Origin: a virus
DNA length: 64,000 nucleotides
IMG/VR virus record: IMGVR_UViG_3300042516_001671
Location: 31,468 to 95,467 of that record
Direction: 5' to 3' (one strand)
Under the pieces are notes generated by a model. It was not told the origin of the DNA. It did no database searches and worked only from the letters and a program-made list of their open reading frames with translations. The translations under genes and the position numbers were made by a program. This document shows positions 43,300-51,391 of this stretch, in pieces. How positions within the stretch are numbered: position 1 is the first letter of the stretch; each line of letters starts with the position of its first letter.

Positions 43300-45630
43300 T
43301 TAGCCCGCTTTGAAGTTGTAGACCTTCGCATGCGGCATCAGGGTTTCCAGCATGCGGCGGATTTCGCTGCGGTTGCTCTGGTAGCGTTCCAGCGTGTCTA
43401 GCGAACAGAGGATGTGCCGCTTCTGCGCCAGTTCGTTCGTCTTGACCTTCCCCAGATCAAGCCAGCCCGCATGCCCAGCCGCCACATACAGGCTCTGAAT
43501 GTTGATCTTGTGATCCTGCATGCCCTGCTGAAGCTCGTCTACCACCGGCTGCCACGGTCCCATGATCGCACCGGGCCGGAACACGCCGACCCTGTTGCGC
43601 ATCGCCTCGGCCAATAGAGCCTCACCTGCAGACAGGCCGCCCTCCATCATCACGGTTTTGGCGTCCGTCACTGGCGGCCGATCCCCCGGCGAGAAATTCG
43701 ATACGTCCCTTGCGCGTAACCAGTGCGCAACATGATCTAGTCCGCCGCCCTGATACCACTGCCAGAGGGCGCGAGCCTCCTGCTGCGACAATATGCCGGC
43801 TTCTGACCACAACACCATCCATCTGCGGTCATCTGCCGATAACGACAGGGATACTCGCTCGTTGCTGAAACCCAGCACCGACAGTCTGTTGACTGCCGGG
43901 TAGGGGTGGCGGCCTTTCTCGTTGACGCTGAAGGTCTCCGGCGGCGCGGCCAGCAAGGGCTTCAGTTTGTTTTCCAGCGCCCGCCTGTCCTGCAATTGCG
44001 GCTCGCGCAGTTCGTTTAGGACGAGGACTTCGCTGAGAACGTAATAATTGAATGCTGACTGTATTTCCTCGGTCGTGACGGTTTTCACATTCTGGCCTGT
44101 CGGCCCGCCGATTGCGTGCAGGAATGGCATCCAAAGAGTATCCTTGCCGCTACCCTGCCGGCCTCCGTGCAGGATGCCGTGATTGATTTTCACGCCGGGA
44201 TGCTGGACTTTGAACGCCATCCAGTCCAGGCAGTGTCGGCGCTCCTCTGCGTCCGGTATCATGCGCTCTACGTGCCCCAACCACGGGCCTACGTCGCCGG
44301 GCACGCCCTGCGGCCTGCCGTCGCGCCAAGTGTTTCCGAATTGCTCTCCGTCGTAGCCCACGAAAAGCCCGTTCCCGGGCGCGTAGATCATGCCGGCCAG
44401 CGTGCGCGCGCCCATCGCAATCCGGTTCTCGTCGTAGCTGGTGCTGGCCGTCACGCGGGCATGCAGTCCGTTTGCGCCAGCGTGGATACTGTGCATTTTG
44501 TGGTGCCGGAATGCCGCGTCGAATGACTTGCGCTCCACCAGTTTTCTGCGGTGCAGGTCGAAGAAATCCGCGCTACTGAGCAGAAACGCAAACCGCTTGT
44601 ACCAATCGGGCGGCTCCAGCGTGCCGATCTCGTCGCTATCTGGCGGCGTCGGGTCCGCTGCCGGCTGCGCCTCGGGCTTCGCTGCGGGGGTCGGCTCAGG
44701 CGCTGGCGCCTGCAGCCATAGCGACACTCTCTGAGCGATCCAGGCCCGCGCGTCGGACCACCGCGCCCACCCGCTATCGGCGCAGTCCCAGCCGTCAGGC
44801 TGGCCTGTGGGGTCGATGATTTTGACCTCTGCCGCCAGCGGCTGCAGGATGGCCGCCAAGCGCTGCATAGCCTCGATGCCGGCAGTGTCAGCGTCAGGCC
44901 ACAGGAGGATTTTCCGGCCCCGGAGGGTCTGCCAGTTCGCTCTGCTGAGAGCCTGCGCGCCACCGGGCCAGGTCACGGCGACGTAAGGCGAGCCCGCCAA
45001 TGCTGCCGCCGCGTCTGCGGCTTTCTCGCCCTCGACCACCAGCACCGGATCGTCGGGGCGGGCCTCCAGTTCCTGCAGCCTGTAAAGCGGGCGCGGGACC
45101 GGCCACTGGCCCATGCCCCAGCCGTCGTGCGCGAAAGTCCAGGGCACGATCTGCTTGCGGCTGTCGGGCGGGTCGTATCTGGCGACGTACCCGAGCACGT
45201 CGCCGTCGCCGTTGAAGTACGTCCAGCGCGCTGACGGCGCGCCGTGGATCGGGTGAATGCAGTCGCAGTCCGCCGCCTCGCTGGGCACCGGCACGATGAC
45301 CTGCCGCTGCGGTTTCGCTGGGCGCGGCTTGGCAGGCACGCTGCTGGCGGGCGCGTCGTCGCTGAGTTCGCGGTACGCCTCGCCCATGGTGATCTCGTGG
45401 ATGGCAGCGTACAGGCTGATGAGATCCCCGCCGCGTTCGCTGGTGGCGAAGTCGGCCCACCGGCCCGACAGTAGGTTTACGCCGCATGAGTCGCCCTCGC
45501 CGCCTGCTAGATCACCGCACACCCACTCATGGCCCCGCCTGCGCCCGCCTGCGAGCCACTGCGGGACGAGGGTTTCCGCGCTGATAAGCAGGCGCTGTGC
45601 GAGGGCTGAGAAGTCGAGTTTCGTTGTCAT
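43300..45630 (-). CDS. primase-helicase (Toprim plus DUF5906-type ATPase)
   Basis: 776 residues; ATG with GGGGGACAGC upstream, chosen over a GTG four codons earlier. A zinc-type N-terminus (EWVCGDLAGGEGDSCGVN, residues 35-52) precedes a Toprim domain with VVEGEKAAD (198-206) and WPDAD (244-248). The C-terminal SF3-like helicase has Walker A GGRQGSGKDT (489-498), Walker B VLVLNEL (535-541) and GFSNER (587-592), close to the DUF5906 phage/plasmid family. It primes and unwinds DNA during phage replication. Last gene of the leftward replication operon. Confidence 0.9.
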   Translation of the reverse strand: MTTKLDFSALAQRLLISAETLVPQWLAGGRRRGHEWVCGDLAGGEGDSCGVNLLSGRWADFATSERGGDLISLYAAIHEITMGEAYRELSDDAPASSVPAKPRPAKPQRQVIVPVPSEAADCDCIHPIHGAPSARWTYFNGDGDVLGYVARYDPPDSRKQIVPWTFAHDGWGMGQWPVPRPLYRLQELEARPDDPVLVVEGEKAADAAAALAGSPYVAVTWPGGAQALSRANWQTLRGRKILLWPDADTAGIEAMQRLAAILQPLAAEVKIIDPTGQPDGWDCADSGWARWSDARAWIAQRVSLWLQAPAPEPTPAAKPEAQPAADPTPPDSDEIGTLEPPDWYKRFAFLLSSADFFDLHRRKLVERKSFDAAFRHHKMHSIHAGANGLHARVTASTSYDENRIAMGARTLAGMIYAPGNGLFVGYDGEQFGNTWRDGRPQGVPGDVGPWLGHVERMIPDAEERRHCLDWMAFKVQHPGVKINHGILHGGRQGSGKDTLWMPFLHAIGGPTGQNVKTVTTEEIQSAFNYYVLSEVLVLNELREPQLQDRRALENKLKPLLAAPPETFSVNEKGRHPYPAVNRLSVLGFSNERVSLSLSADDRRWMVLWSEAGILSQQEARALWQWYQGGGLDHVAHWLRARDVSNFSPGDRPPVTDAKTVMMEGGLSAGEALLAEAMRNRVGVFRPGAIMGPWQPVVDELQQGMQDHKINIQSLYVAAGHAGWLDLGKVKTNELAQKRHILCSLDTLERYQSNRSEIRRMLETLMPHAKVYNFKAG

Positions 45631-46223
45631 GCTGTCCCCCACTGATCAGCCATCGCTGCGGCTATGCCGGCGTATGTTGTGCTGCGGATCTTCCAGCGAT
45701 CCGGGCTCGGGCCGAGGCGGTTCTGTCCGCTGTCGGTCTGGTTGCCCCAGCGCTTCCGTCCGTTGACGATGCGCGGTTCTACGATCTGCGTCGGCCGCAA
45801 TGGCGGCAAATTCTGCAACCACAGGCAGGTTTTCTTCGACGCATCGTGCCCGAACATCCACGGCTGGATGATCTGCTCAGGCTTTTTAATCCATGTGCTG
45901 ATCATGCTCACCGGGTTCTCGATGGCAATGCGCGGGATTGGCGCGTCCATCAATATGTGAACAAACATCAACGCGTTGTGGGTCAGTTGCTCATCGCGCA
46001 ACCCGCGCCGCGTCCAGTGCATGCCACTGACACTCAGGTACGTGCAGGGCGGGTGCGCGATCATCAGATCCCAGCCGTCGTCCAGCACATCGCACACGTC
46101 GCCTTGATAATGCGGCCCCGGCGCATCTGTCGGCAGCAAATCACACGACATCGCATCGTGCCCGCGTGCGCGGAAAGCATCGCGCACGGTGCCGCTGTAT
46201 TCGCAGGCTACAAGTACTCTCAT
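45627..46223 (-). CDS. DNA methyltransferase-like protein
   Basis: 198 residues; ATG coupled to the upstream stop. MRVLVACEYSGTVRDAF is a Rossmann-type SAM-binding start and DLMIAHPPCTYLSVSG (residues 52-67, PPC at 58-60) resembles the catalytic loop of C5-type enzymes. RIAIENPVSM matches motif VI (ENP). Related phage proteins are annotated as cytosine methylases; base-modification enzymes share this fold. Short compared with the 519-residue enzyme at 4534-6093 and lacking a target domain. Confidence 0.75.
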   Translation of the reverse strand: MRVLVACEYSGTVRDAFRARGHDAMSCDLLPTDAPGPHYQGDVCDVLDDGWDLMIAHPPCTYLSVSGMHWTRRGLRDEQLTHNALMFVHILMDAPIPRIAIENPVSMISTWIKKPEQIIQPWMFGHDASKKTCLWLQNLPPLRPTQIVEPRIVNGRKRWGNQTDSGQNRLGPSPDRWKIRSTTYAGIAAAMADQWGTA

Positions 46224-46696
46224 GCATCCCCCAACAGCCTGACGGCATCGTCCACACTGCGGCATACGCCCGCTACGCCGCCGGCCTGCCGGATCGTCTG
46301 CAGGAATTCCTCCTGTCCAGGCCGCATGCGCCCAGTGCGCGACTTGACCTCTATGGCCAGCGTGCGGCCGTCTTTCAGGACGCCCATGATGTCCGACATG
46401 CCGCGCGCGGTGTTGGCGCGGATGTACCGCGTCGAGCCGTCCCTGTTGCGCTCCGCGAAGGTGCCGCTGTTCTGTCGCCAGCACTGCGCCACGCGAGGGT
46501 GCCGCTTCAACAACTGCATGATCGCCCGCAGGATGTCGGCCTCGCTCGGCTCCGTGCTAGGTTTCGCTGCGGCGCGTTTTTTCGGCTCTGGCGGGATGTC
46601 GATCTGCCGCACCGGCTTTCCCGACAGGGCTGCGTACAGCGCCTCGGATTTCTGATTGGCGAGCATGATCTCGCGCAGCGTGCGGCGGCCTCTCAT
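46220..46696 (-). CDS. VRR-NUC nuclease
   Basis: 158 residues; ATG that overlaps the upstream stop. The VRR-NUC core SDIMGVLKDGRTLAIEVKSR (Asp102, Glu116, Lys118) and GQEEFLQTIRQAGG (Gln128) are complete. Phage VRR-NUC proteins act on branched or flap DNA, probably resolving replication and recombination intermediates. The N-terminal about 60 residues form a basic extension. ATGA coupling with its neighbours. Confidence 0.88.
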   Translation of the reverse strand: MRGRRTLREIMLANQKSEALYAALSGKPVRQIDIPPEPKKRAAAKPSTEPSEADILRAIMQLLKRHPRVAQCWRQNSGTFAERNRDGSTRYIRANTARGMSDIMGVLKDGRTLAIEVKSRTGRMRPGQEEFLQTIRQAGGVAGVCRSVDDAVRLLGDA

Positions 46697-47007
46697 CGCT
46701 TCGCCTCCTGCGCGCACCGCGCCGCATACGCCCACACCGACGCCGCTTGCTCATGCGCCTTCAGCTTGTGCTGCACCAACGGCCTGATGGCCAACTTCGG
46801 CGGCGGCGGAGCACCGGCAATCACCCACACCCAAGTGTGCTCATTGATGCGGCGTTTCTGCAGCCTGCCCTGCACGCGCAGCTTTCTCAGATGCTGCGCC
46901 GCAGTGTCCTGCTTGCAGCCCAGGTGCGCCGCCACTTGCTCACGCAGCACCGGCTGATGCGCCTGCACGAAAGCCAGAACCGCCAGTTTTTCGTCGCTGA
47001 GAATCAT
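46693..47007 (-). CDS. winged-helix DNA-binding protein
   Basis: 104 residues; ATG (MILSDEKLAVLAFVQAHQPV) chosen over a longer frame. LREQVAAHLGCKQDTAAQHL is a helix-turn-helix followed by a wing (RVQGRLQKRRINEHTWVW). Similar in plan to the 91-residue protein at 47430-47705. Likely regulator or replication accessory factor. Confidence 0.65.
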   Translation of the reverse strand: MILSDEKLAVLAFVQAHQPVLREQVAAHLGCKQDTAAQHLRKLRVQGRLQKRRINEHTWVWVIAGAPPPPKLAIRPLVQHKLKAHEQAASVWAYAARCAQEAKR

Positions 47008-47210
47008 TCGACTGGCCTCCACGGAACCATCTTCGTACGCAGCTTCGCCTCCGCAGCACGGATCAGAAACCGCGCCTGCGTTTCCGTCACGCCAGGCAGC
47101 GCGGCCTTGAACCATAGGCGCCCGATTTCGTCGTCCGTCAGGCTGACGTGCCGGCACTTGTCCAGCAGGGCGAGCGTGCCCGCGGGGGCGACTTCCCAGT
47201 CTGAGGTCAT
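47004..47210 (-). CDS. small helical phage protein
   Basis: 68 residues. TLALLDKCRHVSLTDDEIGR then ETQARFLIRAAEAKLR. The gene is coupled by ATGA to both neighbours. No known function. Confidence 0.6.
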   Translation of the reverse strand: MTSDWEVAPAGTLALLDKCRHVSLTDDEIGRLWFKAALPGVTETQARFLIRAAEAKLRTKMVPWRPVE

Positions 47211-47440
47211 TTCTTCGCCCCCCTCTTGGCTTCCGGCCAAGCCCACCAAATCCTGCGCTGCACATCGGCAGGCGCCGCCATCGCAGCCATCTCGGCAGCT
47301 TCCTCGGCGGAAAACCACGGGGTCGCGACGAGAGACCACTTTGAGCCGTCCCACCAGCGGTGAAACCGACCCGTGCGGGCCACGCTGGCGCGATACCACC
47401 CAACTGCGGGCGGCGGGCCGGGGTTCCATTCAACGTCCAT
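47207..47440 (-). CDS. small Trp-rich phage protein
   Basis: 77 residues. GWYRASVARTGRFHRWWDGS then KWSLVATPWFSAEEAAEM. The W-W-D-G-x-x-W pattern is like that in the LTPWF-family proteins at 3731-3964 and 51853-52059, suggesting a related aromatic mini-domain (inference). Confidence 0.6.
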   Translation of the reverse strand: MDVEWNPGPPPAVGWYRASVARTGRFHRWWDGSKWSLVATPWFSAEEAAEMAAMAAPADVQRRIWWAWPEAKRGAKK

Positions 47441-47705
47441 GCTGCAACCTCATTGCATAGTCCCACACTGACGGGCACTGCTCAATCGCCCGCATAACGG
47501 GCGCCGAAGGGCGCTGCACCGGCACCCAGCGAGCGTGCCGCCCCAAGCCCACGGCCTGGATGAGCCCGTGATTTTTGAGCGCCCACAAGTGCTGCTGCGC
47601 CGTGGCTGGCTTGCATCGCATGATGCTACGAATCGTTGCCAAGGCGGCTGGCTTGTGGGCGCAGACGGCATCGTATGCCTCCTGCTGGCGTGGGGTTAGG
47701 TTCAT
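47430..47705 (-). CDS. winged-helix regulator, first gene of leftward operon
   Basis: 91 residues. LTPRQQEAYDAVCAHKPAAL precedes ATIRSIMRCKPATAQQHLWA, a winged-helix fold with a wing near ARWVPV. First gene of the replication operon, 8 nt downstream of a TATGAT element, so it may be autoregulated. No CI/Cro signature; target unknown. Confidence 0.7.
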   Translation of the reverse strand: MNLTPRQQEAYDAVCAHKPAALATIRSIMRCKPATAQQHLWALKNHGLIQAVGLGRHARWVPVQRPSAPVMRAIEQCPSVWDYAMRLQHGR

Positions 47706-47722
47706 GGGCCGCGATCATAGGC
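47703..47722 (-). promoter_or_regulatory. putative -10 and leaderless start of replication operon
   Basis: On the minus strand TATGATcgcggcccATG. TATGAT is a good -10; the -35 candidate (TGGACG) is weak. It matches the terminase operon leader at 40277-40296 in 17 of 20 positions. Confidence 0.5.
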
Positions 47723-47778
47723 CCGCACCGCCCGACGCGTCCATATCCCGACTAATCCGCACGGGTATACGATGCTGC

Positions 47779-47806
47779 TTGACGTTCCCCGATGCTCGGC
47801 TATGAT
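47779..47806 (+). promoter_or_regulatory. sigma70-type promoter of rightward operon
   Basis: TTGACG (47779-47784), 16-bp spacer, TATGAT (47801-47806). Predicted start near 47813, about 36 nt before the GTG at 47849. It lies back to back with the leftward element, in a gap of 143 nt. Confidence 0.7.
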
Positions 47807-47848
47807 GCCCTTGCGTTGCGGCGCATCCCGCAGATAACAGGAGCGACA

Positions 47849-48244
47849 GTGAACATCAGCAACATCCCCGGCCCCGGCGACACCGCCACCTGGCCATCGT
47901 ACCCCGCCGGCTTCGACGGCGACAACCCGTGGCTCGCGGACGCCCGCGATCACCTGCTGGCCTGCGTGGACGATTGGGCTCTGTGGTTGGCCGACTGCGA
48001 GGGCTGGCCCGGTGAGAGCCTGGCCGCAAACGTGGATCACTGCGGCGAGGACATGACCCGCGTCAACACCGTGACCCTGTTCGCCGTCGTGCTTGCCGGC
48101 ACCAGCGAGCAGTGCCTGCGGGCGCGGCATGAGCTGCGCGAGCGGTTCGTCAAGGCGAAGCAGGCCCGCATCGCGGAACTGGCCGAGGACATGATCCGGG
48201 CCGAGGCGGATTCGTGGGAATCGCGGAATGCGGGGGAGTTCTGA
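47849..48244 (+). CDS. hypothetical first gene of recombination operon
   Basis: 131 residues from a GTG with AGGAG seven nt upstream; an upstream in-frame ATG would lie within the promoter. NISNIPGPGDTATWPSY and a helical C-terminal half (CLRARHELRERFVKAKQARI). No family recognised. Confidence 0.65.
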   Translation: MNISNIPGPGDTATWPSYPAGFDGDNPWLADARDHLLACVDDWALWLADCEGWPGESLAANVDHCGEDMTRVNTVTLFAVVLAGTSEQCLRARHELRERFVKAKQARIAELAEDMIRAEADSWESRNAGEF

Positions 48245-48245
48245 C

Positions 48246-48452
48246 ATGAAGACCACCGCAATCAGCACCCTGACCGCTGCCGACGTCGCATTCGTGCTGG
48301 AGGTGCTGCAGCAGGCGCAAGACATGTCGCCCACTGCCGACGCTTACGACATCGGCATTCTTCGCGCCCGCGCCTTCGCCGCCGCCTCTAGGCTGCGCAT
48401 CCACAGCGGCATTGAGAGTGTCATTGTGCCAATCAAGGAGGAAGCATCGTGA
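48246..48452 (+). CDS. small helical protein
   Basis: 68 residues, helical (TAADVAFVLEVLQQAQDM, ILRARAFAAASRLRI). One nt after the upstream stop. AAGGAGG in its 3' end serves the next gene. Unknown role; the position beside the exonuclease may hint at a recombination partner. Confidence 0.6.
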   Translation: MKTTAISTLTAADVAFVLEVLQQAQDMSPTADAYDIGILRARAFAAASRLRIHSGIESVIVPIKEEAS

Positions 48453-49084
48453 TCCTCGAAACCGCAGACCAACGTTCCGACGACTGGTACGCCGCCCGCT
48501 GCGGCAAGGCCACCGCCAGCAGGTTCAAGGACGTCATGGCCCGCCTCAAGAACGGCGCACCCGCCGCCGACCGCCAGCGTTACCTGACGGAACTGGTGGT
48601 CGAGCGCCTCACCGGCCAGCCGGTGCCGGCATACGAGAACGCCGCCATGCGCTGGGGCACGGAGCAGGAAGCCGCTGCCCGGGCCGCATACGAGCGGCGC
48701 ACGGGCGTGGCGGTGGAGGAGACGGGCTTCGTCGCCCACGACACCCTGTACGCAGGCTGCAGCCCGGACGGCCTGGTGGACTGGGACGGGCTGATCGAGA
48801 TCAAGTGCCCGTTCAACAGCGCCGTCCACATCGACACGCTGCTCAACGGCATGCCGGCAGAGCACGTGCCGCAGGTGCAGGGTCAGATGTGGATTACCGG
48901 CCGGCAGTGGTGCGATTTCGTGAGCTTCGATCCCCGCATGCCTGAGCCGCTGCAACTGCACGTCCAGCGCATCAACCGTGACCCGGCGTATGTTGCCGAC
49001 CTCGAGCGCCAGGTCACGGAGTTCCTTGCCGAGGTCGGCGCACAAGTCGAGGCGCTGCGGCGCCTTGCGGAAAGCAGGAAATGA
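48449..49084 (+). CDS. YqaJ/lambda-exonuclease family recombinase
   Basis: 211 residues from a GTG preceded by AAGGAGG. Residues include QRSDDWYAARCGKATASRF (8-26), GCSPDGLV (103-110, Asp107), IEIKCP (116-121, Glu117, Lys119) and QVQGQMWITG (142-151), the full set for the YqaJ-type PD-(D/E)XK alkaline exonuclease. It resects dsDNA ends to feed the RecT-like annealing protein encoded just downstream. Confidence 0.93.
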   Translation: MILETADQRSDDWYAARCGKATASRFKDVMARLKNGAPAADRQRYLTELVVERLTGQPVPAYENAAMRWGTEQEAAARAAYERRTGVAVEETGFVAHDTLYAGCSPDGLVDWDGLIEIKCPFNSAVHIDTLLNGMPAEHVPQVQGQMWITGRQWCDFVSFDPRMPEPLQLHVQRINRDPAYVADLERQVTEFLAEVGAQVEALRRLAESRK

Positions 49085-49338
49085 CTCAGGAAAAGCAGAA
49101 GCGCCCCTACACGCGCAAGATGAAGGTCTACATCGTCACGGATCGTGACGGAAACGAGCGTCTGGTGCGGGCCTACACCTCGGCCGATGCGCTGCGCCAT
49201 GTCACGCCCACGTTCAACGTGACGCCCGCCGATCAGGACGACATCATCTCGCTGATGGCCTCGGGCGTGGCGGTGGAAACCGCGGGCATCCAGGAGCAGG
49301 AACTGCCGGCAGGTGAAGCCGCGGGCCTGAGCGACTAA
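49081..49338 (+). CDS. hypothetical protein between exonuclease and annealase
   Basis: 85 residues. MTQEKQKRPYTRKMKVYIVT, followed by RLVRAYTSADALRHV. A small alpha/beta protein with basic N-terminus; coupled to the exonuclease by ATGA. Phages often keep a small accessory gene at this spot; role unknown. Confidence 0.65.
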   Translation: MTQEKQKRPYTRKMKVYIVTDRDGNERLVRAYTSADALRHVTPTFNVTPADQDDIISLMASGVAVETAGIQEQELPAGEAAGLSD

Positions 49339-49373
49339 ACCACAGGGGCGGTACGCCGCCCCGGAGAACAACC

Positions 49374-50099
49374 ATGACAGCACTTGTCCCCGTAGACCAG
49401 ATCGAGCGCATGGCGCTCGCGGTCGCCAAATCCGGCCTGTTCGGCGTCAAGACGCCCGACCAAGCGATGGCCCTCATGCTGGTGGCGCAGGCGGAAGGCA
49501 TGCACCCCGCGATTGCCGCCCGCGATTACCACGTTATCAATGGCCGCCCAACGCTGCGCGCCGACGCCATGCTGGCCCGTTTCCAGCAGGCCGGCGGCAA
49601 AGTGGAGTGGGGCGAGTACACCGACCGCAAGGTCGTCGGCACGTTCACCCACCCGCAGGGCGGCAGTGTCCGCATTGAGTGGACGACGGACATGGCCGTC
49701 AGCGCCGGCCTGACGCGCAACCCGACGTGGAAGTCCTACCCCCGGCAGATGCTGCGGGCGCGGTGCATCAGCGAAGGCATCCGCACCATCTACCCCGGCG
49801 TGGCCATCGGCACCTACACGCCAGAGGAGGCCGAGGACATGGCCCCGCGCCCAGCCCGCGACATGGGCGCTGTCGAAGAGGTGGCCCCGCCGCCGCCGCC
49901 GGCAGTGGACGTGGAAGCTCTGGTGCGCGACATTGACGGCGCCGCCACGCTGGAGTTTCTGGAACTGCTGCGCCCGCAGATGCGCCAGGTGCCGAAAGGC
50001 CCCGACCGCGACCGCGTGGTGGCCGCAGTGCAGCGCCGTGCAGAGGAGATCCGCGCTGAGCAGGCGCCCGCGCCCGAGGCGGAAGGGGGTGCGTTGTGA
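49374..50099 (+). CDS. RecT-like single-strand annealing protein
   Basis: 241 residues; GGAG before the ATG. Core signatures: AAQAEGMHPAIAARDYHVI-like block (residues about 38-56), GRPTLRADAMLARFQQAGG, then WKSYPRQMLRARCISEGIR and a Y-T-P-E-E end; these fit the RecT/Bet-like family. The C-terminal third is a Pro/Ala linker with a small helical domain. It pairs with the exonuclease upstream for homologous recombination. Confidence 0.85.
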   Translation: MTALVPVDQIERMALAVAKSGLFGVKTPDQAMALMLVAQAEGMHPAIAARDYHVINGRPTLRADAMLARFQQAGGKVEWGEYTDRKVVGTFTHPQGGSVRIEWTTDMAVSAGLTRNPTWKSYPRQMLRARCISEGIRTIYPGVAIGTYTPEEAEDMAPRPARDMGAVEEVAPPPPPAVDVEALVRDIDGAATLEFLELLRPQMRQVPKGPDRDRVVAAVQRRAEEIRAEQAPAPEAEGGAL

Positions 50100-50311
50100 G
50101 TGCCGCCAGCCAACCCCCCGATCAGCACCTGATCACCCCCGCCCAATTGGGCATCCGCTGGGGCCTGAGCCTGCACACGCTCAGTCAGTGGCGGGCCAAT
50201 AACAGCGGGCCGGCTTACCTGCGCCTCGGTGACGGCGAGCGGCCGCGCATCAGGTATCGGCTGGTGGACGTGCAGGAATACGAGCGCCGGCAACTGGAGA
50301 ACCGGCAGTAA
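50096..50311 (+). CDS. Xis/AlpA-like HTH protein
   Basis: 71 residues from a GTG overlapping the upstream stop (GTGA). LITPAQLGIRWGLSLHTLSQ and WRANNSGPAYLRLGDG, then IRYRLVDVQEYERRQ, match the MerR-like/HTH_17 fold used by excisionases and AlpA-type regulators. No integrase lies in the window, so an excision role cannot be confirmed. Confidence 0.7.
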   Translation: MSAASQPPDQHLITPAQLGIRWGLSLHTLSQWRANNSGPAYLRLGDGERPRIRYRLVDVQEYERRQLENRQ

Positions 50312-50323
50312 TACGTAATACAC

Positions 50324-50574
50324 GGCACGGCGAGGCAGGGCACGGCACGGCCAGGCGAGGCAGGGCATGGCACGGCTCGGCAACGCACGGCATGGCAGGG
50401 CGAGGTACATGGCACGGCGTGGCGTGGCCAGGCATGGCGCAGCCAGGCACGGCGAGGCAAGGTACGCGGCTTGGCAAGGCCCGGCGTGGCGTGGCAAGGC
50501 ACGGCAAGGCAAGGTACATGGCTTGGCAGGGCAAGGCTCGGCAGGGCAAGGCTTGGCGCGGCAAGGCAGGGCAA
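50324..50574. repeat. GGCNN pentanucleotide tandem array
   Basis: About 48 five-base units, nearly all GGC plus two variable bases (GGCAC, GGCAA, GGCAG, GGCGT, GGCTT). Three 7-nt breaks of the form GGTACAT or GGTACGC divide it into blocks of about 16, 10, 9 and 11 units. All reading frames stay largely open because of the composition, but none looks like a gene. It lies between the HTH gene and the next CDS. Confidence 0.9.
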
Positions 50575-50618
50575 TTTCTGCCCGAATTTGAGTGTTTTTC
50601 AACCAATGGAGTACAGTG

Positions 50619-51197
50619 ATGAAACTGATCGACATCGAAATTCGCGGCATTCAACCGCTTCTCATGCACCGTTTTGCGGAGGACGCGGAGACGGCCAGCA
50701 GCAGCAAGGCGCGCGGCATCGTGCAGGACAGGGGCACGCCCCGCGAACAGGCCGAGAAGGTTGCCTACCGGCATCCTGACGGCACGTTCTACATCTCGGC
50801 GTTCGCCATTCCCAACGCTATCGGCGCGGCCGGCGCGAGCTACAAGATGCCCGGTTCGCGCAAAAGCATGCGGTTCATTGTGCCCAGCGCAATCCGCATC
50901 TTTGAGCCCACCATCACGGTGATGAACGGCGCAGGCCCTGCCAAGGATTTCGAGGTGGACTCGCGCCCGGTGACGATCCCCGCCACCAAAGGCCGCGTCA
51001 TGCGCCACCGCCCGCGCTTTGACTGCTGGGGCCTGCAGTTCAGCATCGGTGTGGACGACACGTTGATGAAAGTCAGCGACGCGCAGATGCTGCTGGAGCA
51101 GGCCGGCCTGAGCATTGGCATCGGGGATTTTCGTCCTGAGAAGCGCGGCCCGTTTGGCACGTTCCGCGTGACCCGTTTTGAGGAGCTCGCAGAATGA
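50619..51197 (+). CDS. phage protein with Gly-rich C-terminal loop, RAMP-like outline
   Basis: 192 residues; ATG with GGAG upstream. It begins MKLIDIEIRGIQPLLMHRF, then VAYRHPDGTFYISAFAIPNA, DFEVDSRPVTIPATKGRVMR and ends with IGIGDFRPEKRGPFGTF. The beta-alpha start and the late G-x-G...GPFG loop are superficially like Cas7/RAMP folds, but this is a guess from pattern only. It follows the recombination genes, so a nucleic-acid-binding role is plausible. The family is widespread in phages and unnamed to my knowledge. Confidence 0.65.
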   Translation: MKLIDIEIRGIQPLLMHRFAEDAETASSSKARGIVQDRGTPREQAEKVAYRHPDGTFYISAFAIPNAIGAAGASYKMPGSRKSMRFIVPSAIRIFEPTITVMNGAGPAKDFEVDSRPVTIPATKGRVMRHRPRFDCWGLQFSIGVDDTLMKVSDAQMLLEQAGLSIGIGDFRPEKRGPFGTFRVTRFEELAE

Positions 51198-51391
51198 GCG
51201 CCGCCCGCGAATTCCTCGCGGGCCTGTTCCGCCCCGCGTCGCCCGAGGTTCTGGCAGCGCGTGAGCTGGACGAGGCCCGCCGGCAGTTGCTGGCCGCAGA
51301 GTCCGCTGCGGAATACGCGGACGCGATGTGCGCTTACCACCGTTCGCGGATTGAGCGGTTGCAGCGGTATTTGAAAGGAGAGCAGGAATGA
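51194..51391 (+). CDS. small coiled-coil phage protein
   Basis: 65 residues; ATGA overlap. ELDEARRQLLAAESAAEYAD and YHRSRIERLQRYLKG form one long helix. A common phage family of unknown role. Confidence 0.65.
   Translation: MSAAREFLAGLFRPASPEVLAARELDEARRQLLAAESAAEYADAMCAYHRSRIERLQRYLKGEQE

Noticed and set aside
50324-50574. CRISPR array
   Set aside because: Five-base units without constant repeats or unique spacers, and no cas genes nearby.
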